Source: JADGRB01 sp963835825
Lineage (GTDB): Bacteria > Myxococcota_A > Polyangia > Fen-1088
Direction of reading: 5' to 3'
Length of the DNA: 64,000 nt
Assembly (NCBI GenBank): GCA_963835825.1
Contig: CAWIGZ010000004.1
Span: 434,001-498,000 of the forward strand
Below, piece by piece: positions 26,334-35,575 of this stretch. The translations under genes were made by a program, and so were the position numbers. Under the pieces are notes generated by a model. It was not told the DNA's origin. It saw nothing but the letters and a program-made list of their open reading frames with translations, and did not search any database. Every line of letters begins with the position of its first letter. Within the stretch, counting starts at the first letter, position 1.

Positions 26334-27437
26334 ATGGGACCCTTGATTCCTGCCCATCTCAGACTCGCGGCGGGCTTCGTGCTCCTCTGCCTCGCGTCGA
26401 GCGCTGGAATCGGCGGTTGCGCCGGGGTCCAGGGGGGCGCCCGCGCGGGCACGGGCGGTGCGGCCCCGGTCGGGAGTTCAGGTGGGGGATCCGGCGCCGT
26501 CGAGACCGGCGGCCGTCCACCGTCCACGCAGAGCGGTGGGGGAGGCGGGACGACCGGCTCGTTCCCTGTCTCCGACGGTGGGCAGGTCGTCGGCTGCGAC
26601 GGTGGGGACGCGTGTGTGTGTCCGCCGATCAAGCTGGCCGTGATCGGCAAGCCGGGAAAATGGGGAGCAAACCCCAACGGCGATCCGGACACGGCGCTGC
26701 AGGACTGGCTGAACAGCAGCAGCGCGGGGACGGCGCAGGTCGACAACTTCACCAGCCGGCCCAACCTCACCGCTGACTTCTTGGCCACCTACGGCGTGAT
26801 CATCTTGGCTTCGCTGTCGGAAGACTCCAGCAGCGGCCCCTGGTGGACCTTTTCCGCCGACGAGGTCGCCGCCTTCCGGGCGTGGATCGAGAACGGAGGC
26901 GGGGTCATCACCCTGTCCGGCTATGCGGGCGATCCCGGTGAGGTTGCCCCGGTCAATCAGCTGATCGGGTTCTCTGGTATCACCTATACCCAGGACGGCG
27001 TCTGGGGCGATTGCGTGGACGTCCAGACGTGCAATTGCACGCATTCCAACACTCTGTCCGAGTGGAACCGGACCGATCCCGTCGTCGCAAAGCTCGCCAC
27101 CGGGGTGACCTACGTCGGATTCCAGAACGGACGTCCGATCATCGCGCCGAGTGACGCCCACGTCGCCGCCACCATCGGGGGCACGACCAACGCGCTGGTC
27201 GGTAAGCTCGTGGGCAAAGGCCGCGTCCTGGCGTTCGGGGACGAATGGATCACGTACACCAGCCAGTGGACCGGAGTCGGGAACCCCAGCGCCACGGATC
27301 CCAACTGCGCGGGCTACCTGCCCCAGGACAAGTACCAGATGGCGCAGTTCTGGTACAACATGATCCACTGGTCGCAGCCAGGGGCCAACTGCTTCACGAT
27401 CGTCGGACCTTCTCCGATCATCATCTGGGTTCCGTAG
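26334..27437 (+). CDS. Lipoprotein with ThuA/GATase-like domain
   Basis: The 367-residue protein has a lipobox at GIGGC and a Gly/Ser-rich linker to residue ~75. The ~265-residue domain that follows (IKLAVIGKPGKWG, then ADFLATYGVIILASLSED, FRAWIENGGGVITLSGY, and GRVLAFGDEWITYTSQW) has the flavodoxin-like class I amidotransferase/ThuA fold. No Cys-His-Glu catalytic triad is evident, so it may bind rather than hydrolyse. Paralogues of this type occur in myxobacterial genomes. The substrate is unknown. Confidence 0.7.
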   Translation: MGPLIPAHLRLAAGFVLLCLASSAGIGGCAGVQGGARAGTGGAAPVGSSGGGSGAVETGGRPPSTQSGGGGGTTGSFPVSDGGQVVGCDGGDACVCPPIKLAVIGKPGKWGANPNGDPDTALQDWLNSSSAGTAQVDNFTSRPNLTADFLATYGVIILASLSEDSSSGPWWTFSADEVAAFRAWIENGGGVITLSGYAGDPGEVAPVNQLIGFSGITYTQDGVWGDCVDVQTCNCTHSNTLSEWNRTDPVVAKLATGVTYVGFQNGRPIIAPSDAHVAATIGGTTNALVGKLVGKGRVLAFGDEWITYTSQWTGVGNPSATDPNCAGYLPQDKYQMAQFWYNMIHWSQPGANCFTIVGPSPIIIWVP

Positions 27438-27573
27438 TCGAGTTCGGGCGCGACGTGCGATCTCGGACAATTCTGAGCGTTCGGCAACGGCCACTCGAGG
27501 TCTCGGGACCGGCGCTCGATGCGCTGTCGTGCCCGTTCCGGGAAGCCAATGAGGGCGAATCTGGAGGGCTGTC

Positions 27574-28008
27574 ATGAAGCGGGTGTTCCTGCTGCTCGGG
27601 GCGGTCATCCTGGCCGCCTGTGGTCTCAAGGCTATGGCGGCCGGGTCGGGCAGGATTACGGTCCATGTGTCGACGTTCCGGACCGTGAAGGGCTCGCTCA
27701 TGTGTCGCCTCTATTCCCGCGGAGACGGATTCCCCGGAAAGCCTCCGTACGTCGCGCAAGAGGTTGTTGCGGTGACCTCTACGACGGGCACCTGCCTCTT
27801 CGACGGCGTTGCGCCCGGGACTTACGCCGTGGCTGTGTTCCACGACGAGAATGGCAACGGCAAGCTGGATACGAATTTCCTGGGCATTCCTCGTGAGGGC
27901 GTCGGCGTCTCGAACAACAAGCTGCGTAAGCTGGGGCCGCCGACGTGGGAGGATTCGAAATTCGGGTTCGCGGGTAGTCTGGCCCTGGACGTCGTTCTTC
28001 ATTACTGA
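27574..28008 (+). CDS. DUF2141-domain exported protein
   Basis: This is a 144-residue protein with a signal peptide (LLLGAVILAACG, so possibly lipidated at Cys16). It then has the DUF2141 beta-sandwich signatures: GRITVHVSTFRTVKGSLMC, CLFDGVAPGTYAVAVFHDENGNGKLDTN, and GIPREGVGVSNN near the end. It is periplasmic or surface-bound with unknown function. ATG 27574 follows a GGAGGG site. Confidence 0.85.
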   Translation: MKRVFLLLGAVILAACGLKAMAAGSGRITVHVSTFRTVKGSLMCRLYSRGDGFPGKPPYVAQEVVAVTSTTGTCLFDGVAPGTYAVAVFHDENGNGKLDTNFLGIPREGVGVSNNKLRKLGPPTWEDSKFGFAGSLALDVVLHY

Positions 28009-28159
28009 TGCGAGATTGAGGCGAGGCGCTGAGGCGCGACGCGTTCGCGCTGGCGGAGAAGCTTCATCCGCCCGGGGGTGGGGCCTCGCACTCAACGCCC
28101 CCTTGCGTCGCGAAGCGCGATCTGCTGGCCTCCATCCGGGCATTAAGAGGCAGGACAAA

Positions 28160-29989
28160 ATGAGAGCTCGATTTGTAGGGGGCGCGTGGGTGGCGTTCTG
28201 TATGTTGGCGTACGGGGGCGCATCTGGGTGCCACGGGGCCTCGACGGCCGCCGGCTCGGGCGGCTCCGGGGGCGCCTCGGGTGGATCGGGAGGCTCGGCC
28301 GGCTCAGGTGGATCGGCGTCGGGCGGGGCCTCGGGACAGGCGGGTGGATCTGCGGGGGCCGGCGGCTTCGCGACCGGAGGTCGAGCCGACAACGGTGGCT
28401 CGGGCGGTGGCCTTTCGGGGACGGGCGGCGGTCCTGGGACGGGCGGCGGCATTTCCGGAACGGGCGGTGGTATTTTCGGGGCGGGCGGCGCGTCGGCGGC
28501 CGGCGGTTCGTCGGCCGCGGGCAGCTCGGGCTCCGGCGGCTCGCCGACGCCCGCGAACGTGCTGGTGACCTCGGCGCCGGGCAGTTATTGGAAGACTGGC
28601 ACGTTTGCCGAAGCCACGGCGGGCGCTGCCGTGGTGACGGTCGACGTCACCGCGACCGCTCAGCTGTGGCAGGGCTTCGGTGGGGCCTTCAACGAGATCG
28701 GGTGGAGCTTGCTGACCTCGAAGGAAATGCAGGACCAAGCCGTTCATCTCCTGTTCAGCGCGACCGACGGCGCGAACTTCGTGTGGGGTCTCATTCCGAT
28801 CGGCGCAACCGACTACGCCATCAGCCGTTACACCCTCGACGACACGGGCACCGACGTCATTCCCGACGGCGGCGGCAATCGTCCCCCTGCGGACGCCGCG
28901 CTCACCCAGTTCTCTCTCGACCGAGATGGCCAGCTACTGATTCCCTACGTCAAGGCGGCGCAAGCGGTGAAGCCGGATCTCCGCTTCTGGGCGGCCCCGT
29001 GGACGCCCCCCGTGTGGATGAAGACCGGATACACGACGAGCAGCGCGGACCCGACGGGAGGCGCGCAGAGGCCCTCGTATTACGACGGGGGCAATATGAA
29101 GAGCGACGTCTCGACCCTGAGCGCGTACGCCCAGTACTTCGTCAAATTCATTCAAGGGTATAAAGCGCAGGGGATCATGGTCGAGATTGTGGCTCCCCAG
29201 AACGAGCCCACCTTCGATCAGAATTACCCGTCGTGCCTCTGGGACAAGTCCACCTACACCACGTTCGTCGGCGAGTTTCTGGGACCGGCGATGAAGCAGT
29301 TGAACGTCTCTGTCATGCTCGGGACGTTCGCGAACGCCAACGGCGGGAACGCGGACGACCTTGCCCTTGCTCTCGCCGTGCTGGCCGACCCCGCCGCGAG
29401 CAGCTTCGTCAGCCTCGCGGGGGTGCATTGGGACGTGCTGCAGAAGGTGAACACCGGCACGACGATCGGCGGCCTGCCCATCTGGGCCACCATGCACAAA
29501 GCCGGAAATTACCCGTTCTGCCCGACGGTGAACCCCCCTTACTGCCCGAGCGCCTACGATTCCGTCCAAGCCCCGAATGACCAGGCCTATGGCGTGGAGA
29601 GCTGGGGCAACATCCGGGACGCGATCACCAAGGGTCGGGTGACCGAGTACAACGCGTGGAACATGGTCCTCGACAAGAACGGCCTGGGCATTGATACGAG
29701 CCGCGAATGGAAGCAGGACACCTTGCTGGTCGCGGACGGCGGGCAGGTCAGTGCAACGCCGGCCTACTACGTGTTCCGCCACGTCTCACAGTACGTGTCC
29801 CCGGGCGCGACCGTGCTGGGCACGACGAGCGGCGACGCCATTGCCTTCAAAAACCCGGACGGGAGCATCGTGGTTGTCGCGTACAACAGCGGCGCCGCCA
29901 TCGAGAACTTCATCGTGGCGATCGGCGGCAAGAAGCTGCAGTTCGCGATGCCCGCCACCGGCTGGGCGACGTTAAAGTACACGCCCTGA
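28160..29989 (+). CDS. GH30-like secreted glycosidase with altered nucleophile site
   Basis: ATG 28160 gives a signal ending GGASGC (lipidated Cys). Residues ~30-130 are a Gly/Ser linker. The catalytic TIM barrel begins at WQGFGGAFNEIGWSLL; the acid/base Glu349 is in VAPQNEPTFDQNYPSC, and the C-terminal part has AYYVFRHVSQYV and the beta-domain DGSIVVVAYNSG. These are GH30 features (glucosylceramidase/beta-1,6-glucanase clan). The position where relatives carry the nucleophile in a WATE/WVTE motif reads IWATMHKAGNYP here, with Met445. If the alignment is right the enzyme is inactive or uses another residue. Confidence 0.8.
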   Translation: MRARFVGGAWVAFCMLAYGGASGCHGASTAAGSGGSGGASGGSGGSAGSGGSASGGASGQAGGSAGAGGFATGGRADNGGSGGGLSGTGGGPGTGGGISGTGGGIFGAGGASAAGGSSAAGSSGSGGSPTPANVLVTSAPGSYWKTGTFAEATAGAAVVTVDVTATAQLWQGFGGAFNEIGWSLLTSKEMQDQAVHLLFSATDGANFVWGLIPIGATDYAISRYTLDDTGTDVIPDGGGNRPPADAALTQFSLDRDGQLLIPYVKAAQAVKPDLRFWAAPWTPPVWMKTGYTTSSADPTGGAQRPSYYDGGNMKSDVSTLSAYAQYFVKFIQGYKAQGIMVEIVAPQNEPTFDQNYPSCLWDKSTYTTFVGEFLGPAMKQLNVSVMLGTFANANGGNADDLALALAVLADPAASSFVSLAGVHWDVLQKVNTGTTIGGLPIWATMHKAGNYPFCPTVNPPYCPSAYDSVQAPNDQAYGVESWGNIRDAITKGRVTEYNAWNMVLDKNGLGIDTSREWKQDTLLVADGGQVSATPAYYVFRHVSQYVSPGATVLGTTSGDAIAFKNPDGSIVVVAYNSGAAIENFIVAIGGKKLQFAMPATGWATLKYTP

Positions 29990-30235
29990 AGGATCGCCAA
30001 CGTTGACGGTCTTTGCCGTCGCTGATCGCGATCCGTTTGCCTTCGACCGGCGATAGAGCAGCCAGACAAAAGGCGTGATCGGTTTGGGGGGAGCGCGGCG
30101 TGTGCCGAAACCGCGACGCAAACAACCGCCGCGCTGAGCTCGGCGATGTGGGCGGTGTTGGGGGTATGGTTCCCGTCGCCGAACAGCCGGCGGACTTCTG
30201 TCGGGTACGGGAACCACAGCTTTCACGACCGGCTG

Positions 30236-31960
30236 CTAAGAGTGAGAGGCTTCCGTGCGAGTGCGGCCGCGGCGGGTCCGCCGGCGGACCAACTGAACGC
30301 CCAATGCGCCGAGAAGGAGGGTGGGCAGGATCATTTCGTCGCGTGTGTCCGAGCCCACCGTGCAGCTGCAACCGGAGGAGCTGCTTTCACCCGGGGTGGC
30401 CGTCGAGCCACCGTTGCCAGTCGTCCCGCCCGACGAGCTGCCGCCACTGCCGGACGCGGCGCCACCCGATCCTCCGCCGGTTGACCCAGGGTTTCCGCCG
30501 TGACCGACCGAGCTCCCGCCACTGCCGCCTTGACCAACGCCGCCGGTTCCAACGGCACCGCCGGTACCACCGCTCATGCCGCCGCTGCCGCTCACGCCGC
30601 CGCCACTGCCGCCCGCCTTGCCTCCGCCGCCGGAGTTACCCCCCGTCGCGGCACCGCCACCGCTGCCCGCCTTACCCCCCGCCCCCGAGGTGCCAGCAGA
30701 GCCGCCGGTACCTCCCATGCCTCCGCCGGTGCCTGTCGTGCCGCCGCCGGCTCCCCCCGTACTGCCGTTGCCGAAGTCTGCGTCGAACGCGACGCCGTCG
30801 AATGGAACGACGACGACCTTGGTACCGTGATTGGATCCGGCGGGAATCGAGTTGTCTTTGTCCACATCGGCCACGGCCCAGGTGATGTACATCGGGTGGC
30901 CATTCTCCAGCACCACGCCCGGTCGCTCCATCTTGTACCAGGCGGTGCAGGTGGTGGTTCCCTCGTAACAGAAGATCTTCTGGTAGTCGCGCGGAGACCA
31001 CGCGTACCCGTTGTCCTTCCAGCCAGTGATGCCGTCGGGGGAATAGACGTGCCATCCGACACGATCTCCGGAGCCCGAGTAGATGATGTGGTAGGTCCCT
31101 CCGCTGATCCAGATGTGGGGATCCTCTTCGTAAGCGTAGGTTGGATTGGATACACCCGGTGTCGAGGTCCGCGTCGGATAGACGGTGTTGCTGTTTCGCG
31201 CCGTGTAGGTCGTCTTGGGCTGCTGCCTCACGTAATGGCCACACAGGGTGTCCGAGATCGCGAGGCCACCGTTACGCTCGGTGATCTCGAATCTGCCGTC
31301 GAGGCGCTCGACGAAGCTGATGTTGGAGGCACCGACGTCGCTCTGGGGTGAACAACCCGTCCAGGGGCCATCGAGAGAGCTCGATTTGTAGATCGTGAAG
31401 GGAACGATCTCGCTGACGACGACCACGTAGCTGCCGTCCGACAGCTGGGCTGCGGAGACGTTGTGCCCCTTGTGCGAGCCGTTGTTGTTGTACACGTAGT
31501 CCTGTCGCACGTAGGGCCCGAGCACGTTGGTCTGGCTGATGGCATGGTAGGCGTCAGAGCTCGTCCACCCCGGGTTGAAGGACTGATTGCCCGAGAAGGT
31601 GCTCATGAACATGTGGTACTTGCCGTCCACCGCCTTGATGATCTCGCCGTCCCAATAGTAGTAGTCCGGGTGAACGCCTGCGCCTTTGGCGCTCTCGATG
31701 CCGTTGGAGATGTCTCGCGGAAGCACGCCCGCCACCCCCCAGGTGGCCGAGGTGAGCGGCGCGACCGTGGGAGTCGCCTTGATGTACTGCTCGAACGGCT
31801 TGGCTTGCGCCGCAGGGGCGATGCCGAGACCCAAGCCTGCCACCACGCTCGCCGCGACCGCGCAGTGCTCAAGTCGGGCTGCCCACGAAGTCGCGCTCGT
31901 GGCGGGATGTGCGGCCGTGGAGAAAGACAGAAAGTGACGTCGAGCAGAACGCATACCCAT
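30236..31960 (-). CDS. Five-bladed propeller glycosidase-like protein with MYXO-CTERM tail
   Basis: This is a 574-residue exported protein with a signal ending IAPAAQAKP. Residues ~60-390 resemble GH43/GH117-type five-bladed propellers (HPDYYYWDGEIIKAVDGKYH, then YAYEEDPHIWISGGTYHIIY, and KMERPGVVLENGHP). Residues ~395-525 are a Gly/Ser/Thr linker. The C-terminus has SSSGCSC, a hydrophobic stretch and an Arg-rich end (LVRRRTRRGR), the layout of the MYXO-CTERM sorting signal that anchors proteins to the outer surface in Myxococcota. The substrate is unknown but probably a polysaccharide. Confidence 0.8.
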   Translation of the reverse strand: MGMRSARRHFLSFSTAAHPATSATSWAARLEHCAVAASVVAGLGLGIAPAAQAKPFEQYIKATPTVAPLTSATWGVAGVLPRDISNGIESAKGAGVHPDYYYWDGEIIKAVDGKYHMFMSTFSGNQSFNPGWTSSDAYHAISQTNVLGPYVRQDYVYNNNGSHKGHNVSAAQLSDGSYVVVVSEIVPFTIYKSSSLDGPWTGCSPQSDVGASNISFVERLDGRFEITERNGGLAISDTLCGHYVRQQPKTTYTARNSNTVYPTRTSTPGVSNPTYAYEEDPHIWISGGTYHIIYSGSGDRVGWHVYSPDGITGWKDNGYAWSPRDYQKIFCYEGTTTCTAWYKMERPGVVLENGHPMYITWAVADVDKDNSIPAGSNHGTKVVVVPFDGVAFDADFGNGSTGGAGGGTTGTGGGMGGTGGSAGTSGAGGKAGSGGGAATGGNSGGGGKAGGSGGGVSGSGGMSGGTGGAVGTGGVGQGGSGGSSVGHGGNPGSTGGGSGGAASGSGGSSSGGTTGNGGSTATPGESSSSGCSCTVGSDTRDEMILPTLLLGALGVQLVRRRTRRGRTRTEASHS

Positions 31961-32143
31961 TCCTGTCGACGCGCTTCGGATCGTGCAAGGAAAGTTAGGC
32001 GGATGTGTAAAAAGGAGCGGGTCTCGGGGCGACGCTGCTCTGCGGAGAACAAGCTGCGAGGCGGCAAGGGGACGGGAGGCGGGCGGCGGCCAGAGGTTCG
32101 CCGCTGCCGAAGAGGGCGGCCCCCTCCTCTTGTCGGGGCGCCT

Positions 32144-32798
32144 TCAGGCGGCGCGGCGCTCGTATCTGTGGTGCAGGCCGCCGACCTCGGGCAACTCGAC
32201 CACCTCACCGGCTTCGGGCGACATCATCGTGCGCGGGTTGGCGCGTCCTTGTCGAGCGACAGATGGGTGCGCGAGTGATGATAGGAGACGAAGTAGGATG
32301 CGAGGAGTCGCCGGAGACGGCGCTCGCCGAGGACGACCATGTGATCGAGACACTCACGGCGGACCGAGCCGATAAGGCGCTCGACGAAGGGGTTCTGCCA
32401 GGGCGAGCGCGGCGCGCTCAAGACTTCCTCGATGCCCATTCCTGCGAGTCGGTCGCGGAAGGGCTCGCCGTAGATCCGGTCACGGTCGCGCATCAGGTAC
32501 TTCGGCGTGCTGGCTTCGGGGAACGCCTCGACAATCTGGCGGGCGGTCCAAGCGGCGGTCGGATGCTCGGTCACGTTGAAATGCACGACACGTCGGCGGT
32601 CGTGCGCCAACACGACGAAGACGTAGAGCACGCGAAGGGTCGCGGTCGGGACGGTGAAGAAGTCGATGGAGGCGAGCGTGCCGACGTGATTGGTCAGGAA
32701 GTGCGCCATGTCTGCGACGGCGGCTTGCGCGGCGCGCGTGGCATCAGACGCGAGACCTCGCGCTCGGAGATCTCGACGAGGGGGCGTCAGAGCTGCCC
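32144..32798 (-). pseudogene. Broken integrase-core (DDE) transposase
   Basis: Conserved rve-type blocks are readable: SIDFFTVPTATLRVLYVFVV, YLMRDRDRIYGEPF, APRSPWQNPFVERLIGSVRR and SYHHSRTHLSL. The catalytic Asp, Asp and Glu are all there. The C-terminal PEVGGLHHRYERRAA lies in another frame (shift near 32240). A second shift near 32705 separates SRLMPRAPRKPPSQTW from FLTNHVG. Homology ends about 40 bp before the left att site, so the N-terminus is lost. It is a dead element just outside the island. Confidence 0.75.
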
Positions 32799-32839
32799 TA
32801 GCAAGCCCTAGCAAGTGGCCGTTAAACTCAGCTTTTCTT

Positions 32840-32882
32840 GAGCGGGATAGCGGGTTCGAACCGCCGACATTCAGCTTGGGAA
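32840..32882 (-). repeat. Left attachment site (tRNA-Gly 3' half)
   Basis: This is identical over 43 bp to 50562-50604. On the minus strand it reads anticodon loop TTCCCAA, T-arm GCGGTTCGAACCCGC and acceptor CCCGCTC, the 3' half of tRNA-Gly(CCC). Two CCCTAGCAAG copies lie in tandem just left of it (about 32796-32816). No 5' tRNA half is adjacent. Confidence 0.8.
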
Positions 32883-32911
32883 GGTCGGGGGCGAGCGTCG
32901 GCGGGGGTAGC

Positions 32912-33247
32912 ATGGCGTTGCAAGCGACGGAGAATATTGAGAACCGCTCCGAGAGCGATTCGCACTCTGCGCCGCCAGAAGCACCGGTTAGCAAGGTTCT
33001 TATGTCTGGCTTGTGTCTGGAAAATCGGCTGAAGACCGGGGGTGGAGACGCTCCCGATCGCCTGCTCTCGGTCAAGCAGGTGGCCAAACGTCTGTCCGTG
33101 ACGACGGCCAGCGTATACGGTCTCTGCGCTGCCGGTCGACTGCCGCATGTGCGGATCTTGAACGTCATCAGGATCGCCGCGAGCGACTTGGCCGCTTTCA
33201 TCACGTCGTGCCGCGTCGGCAAGTTGGGCGGCAACGCAGGCTGCTGA
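32912..33247 (+). CDS. Excisionase-like helix-turn-helix protein
   Basis: This is 111 residues from ATG 32912. The C-terminal half is a MerR/excisionase-type HTH (RLLSVKQVAKRLSVTTASVY, then GRLPHVRILNVIRIAASDLAAFI). The N-terminal ~45 residues are polar and unstructured. The open frame continues upstream through the att repeat, but that part is tRNA-derived sequence. A similar HTH gene (48883) sits with the integrase at the other end, so this may belong to an older or second element whose integrase is gone. Confidence 0.7.
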   Translation: MALQATENIENRSESDSHSAPPEAPVSKVLMSGLCLENRLKTGGGDAPDRLLSVKQVAKRLSVTTASVYGLCAAGRLPHVRILNVIRIAASDLAAFITSCRVGKLGGNAGC

Positions 33248-33281
33248 CCGCCGGATCGCGCCGCGGATGCGATTCGATCGG

Positions 33282-33926
33282 CTACGCGAACGGGTTGACG
33301 ATCTCGACGCCTTCGATCCGCTGACCCGATTGCAGATCTTCCGTCATCAGACGATCGCAGCCAGCCCGGCGTGCGGCCTGGACGATGAGAGCGTCCCAGA
33401 AGCTGAGGCCGTAGAGCCGGTGCAGCTTGATGCTTTCGATGATGTGGTCGGCGTCGATTGTGACGGCGACAAGCGCGGCGAGAAGCTCGACTTTCTTCTG
33501 GGCCGCCTCGGCGGCCACGGAGAGCTTGCGCGTGACAACGGCGAAATACTCCTGCAGCACCTGCGTCGATATCACCGCATCCCCGTTCGCCAGCGCGCCG
33601 AGGACGAGCGCTTGTGCCTTCGCGCGCTTGGGCCCGGCGTCGGCGTCGTCGGCGTAGACGAGGATGTTCGTGTCGAGAAAAGCCCGGGCCATCAGGACCG
33701 ACGGGGAGTCGTAGGCATCGGACCGGCGGATTCGCTTGCCGCCCGAGCGCGCGGCTGACTGCGCCCAGAGCTTCCGCATCTCGTCAGCGAGTGCCTCGCC
33801 CGTCGGGCGTCCGGCGACGAGCTCGAGCTGCCGGCGGACGAGCTCGTTGAGAGTCGTTCCCTGGCTCTGCGCGATTTCACGCACCCGAGCGACCAAATCG
33901 TCGGAGAGAGCGATGGTCACATTCAT
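33282..33926 (-). CDS. Fused VapB-VapC toxin-antitoxin protein (RHH + PIN)
   Basis: One uninterrupted 214-residue frame starts at ATG 33926. Residues 1-40 (MNVTIALSDDLVARVREIAQ, then TTLNELVRRQLE) are a ribbon-helix-helix antitoxin. Residues 41-78 are the linker/toxin-binding tail. Residues 79-214 are a PIN ribonuclease starting MARAFLDTNILVYAD, with acidic residues Asp85, Glu126, Asp178 and Asp197. In normal VapBC loci the antitoxin stops around the toxin's start codon; here no stop occurs and codon 79 is an in-frame ATG without a ribosome site. VapC toxins cut tRNA or rRNA. A fused protein may self-neutralise, be processed, or have lost toxicity. Confidence 0.8.
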   Translation of the reverse strand: MNVTIALSDDLVARVREIAQSQGTTLNELVRRQLELVAGRPTGEALADEMRKLWAQSAARSGGKRIRRSDAYDSPSVLMARAFLDTNILVYADDADAGPKRAKAQALVLGALANGDAVISTQVLQEYFAVVTRKLSVAAEAAQKKVELLAALVAVTIDADHIIESIKLHRLYGLSFWDALIVQAARRAGCDRLMTEDLQSGQRIEGVEIVNPFA

Positions 33927-34258
33927 CGTGTACACAGGATAAGTGTGCACACGATACGTGTCAAGCCGCGCCCCGCGCAAAGGCCGTGCCACGCTCGGAG
34001 GGGTGCTATCCCCACGCAGCCCCAGAGGTTGGCGTAGTCGACAACCTTGTCGTCGGTGAGGTGGTGGGTGACCTCGACCTCGTAGACGGTGATTTGGAGC
34101 ATGCCATCGTCGAGGCGATCGATCTTGTAGACGTCCCGGACCCGATCGAACTCGGCGAAGAGTTCGACCAGCTCTTCATCGACCCAGCACTTCCCGTTGC
34201 ACGGGTTCTCTTCGTCCGAGTCGCACAAGGTGCCGTCGCACACGCCTTGGTCTCGCAA
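33923..34258 (-). pseudogene. Decayed hypothetical protein
   Basis: A protein-like reading runs from the stop at about 34475 down through LIDDLVAYHGAKDRGFRKTV, CNGKCWVDEELVELFAEFD and MLQITVYEVEVTHHLTDDK, with four clustered Cys. No ATG or GTG exists in its N-terminal part, only TTG 34258. The last ~25 codons run into the VapBC promoter and look unrelated. The gene has probably lost both ends. Homologues are likely phage or island proteins; I do not recognise a function. Confidence 0.45.
33927..33964 (-). promoter_or_regulatory. Promoter-operator of the fused VapBC gene
   Basis: On the minus strand, TTGACA (33964-33959), a 17-bp spacer and TATCCT (33941-33936) form a near-consensus sigma-70 promoter only 9 bp before the ATG. 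The mRNA should therefore be leaderless or nearly so. Two perfect palindromes overlap it: GTGTGCACAC in the spacer (33943-33952) and GTGTACAC at the start site (33928-33935). They fit ribbon-helix-helix operators for autorepression. Confidence 0.7.
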
Positions 34259-34789
34259 CGCCTGGATGACAGTCTTGCGGAAGCCGCGGTCTTTGGCTCC
34301 GTGGTACGCGACCAGGTCGTCAATCAGCGTTCGGTGGCGACTCTTCGGCGCTGGTGGCTTCGGCTCGGCCAGCTTCTTGAACGCTGCCGCCTTGGCGACG
34401 GCTTGGACCGTGCGAGGCTTACCCGGAGGCAGCTGGGATGCTACGAGGCGATCGAGAGGCGCATGCTCAATTCTCTATCTAATCTTCACGGCGCTCACTC
34501 CGCAGCCTCGCGGTTATCCAACGCCTATCACACGCCCTGATTAGGCCTGATTAGGCCGTTTCGACCCCGATCGCGTAGGTGTTGGGGTGCGGCCGGCAGG
34601 TACGCCCGGGGCCCTTGGTGGGAACTTCAGCGGATCAGCCTTGGCCCAAGGGGATCGTGGCCCTGGGTACCCTCACTCGCGCTGTTCTTACTGGGGGCTG
34701 CGATCACCGTGACAGGGGCAGGCGGCACACCAAGCGCCGCAATCATCTGAGTGAGCCCCGCTTCACGCCACAGAACAGCAAGGATCACC

Positions 34790-35575
34790 ATGGATGACTA
34801 TCAAGAGCCCGACCCCGTACACCGAGCGAACGAGCCCGAGCGATGGCTGGACCCCCGACCGCCTACGCGATCGCCGGCTCGACGCGAGCGAGCCCAGGCC
34901 CCACCACACCGAGACGAGGACGAACGCCCCGCCAGCGATCAGCCGTTGCGTGTGGCGATCGATTTCGCGTCGACGTACGGAGCGCCGCCAGAAGACGACG
35001 CTACGGCGCCTCATCGCCATCTACGACGGCCGCTCATCCAAGTGCGTTCGAAAGACTACATGCGCAACCTCGGATCGCGCCTCGTCGCCGGGGACCGCAG
35101 GAAGAGCGGCAAAGGGCACTTCACGGCCATCTACGCCACGCCTCCATCTCGGGACTTCACGGCCGAGCGAAAACACCAGTCATGGCCGTGGTTTATGGGC
35201 CACTTTGAGCTCACTTTGCTCGGGAATCAGGTACGGACAGAGATAGGCGTGCGGTTGTTAACCCCCGTGTTTTGGCCGCTGATGGCGCGCAACCGCGGCC
35301 CCTTGCAACCCGAGGGTCATGGTACGGGTGGATCGAGTGGGTACGAAGCGGCGTTAGATGGAGCCAAGAAACAGGGACGGCGAGTTTCCGCCACTAGGTG
35401 TGGAGATCGTTGTGGACGGACCAGAAAACCAGCTTCTCCACCGTCCGCCCGGATGTCTGTCCACCACCAATTCACAGCGCAAAACAACCACGCTCACCGA
35501 CGGAGAATGCTGATCCGTCCACATATCCCACAGGCCCTACTGCTACCTCTTCTTCGCGACCGTATATGGTCGTGA
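34790..35575 (+). CDS. Uncertain hypothetical ORF
   Basis: This is the longest frame in a 1.3-kb stretch (34479-35773) with lower GC than its surroundings. The middle (VRSKDYMRNLGSRLVAGDR, then GKGHFTAIYATPPSRDFTAE) looks coding by codon use, while the N-terminus is Arg/Pro-rich and the C-terminus runs through one of two 22-bp repeats. Alternative frames cover the same DNA. It may be a decayed gene. No domain recognised. Confidence 0.25.
   Translation: MDDYQEPDPVHRANEPERWLDPRPPTRSPARRERAQAPPHRDEDERPASDQPLRVAIDFASTYGAPPEDDATAPHRHLRRPLIQVRSKDYMRNLGSRLVAGDRRKSGKGHFTAIYATPPSRDFTAERKHQSWPWFMGHFELTLLGNQVRTEIGVRLLTPVFWPLMARNRGPLQPEGHGTGGSSGYEAALDGAKKQGRRVSATRCGDRCGRTRKPASPPSARMSVHHQFTAQNNHAHRRRMLIRPHIPQALLLPLLRDRIWS

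Noticed and set aside
26096..26788. Long minus-strand frame overlapping the ThuA-like lipoprotein start
   Set aside because: It is a low-complexity Pro/Ala/Arg reading antisense to a better-supported gene.
34763..35020. Minus-strand frame with one hydrophobic stretch
   Set aside because: It is Arg/Ser-rich outside that stretch, overlaps a slightly better plus-strand frame, and has no family.
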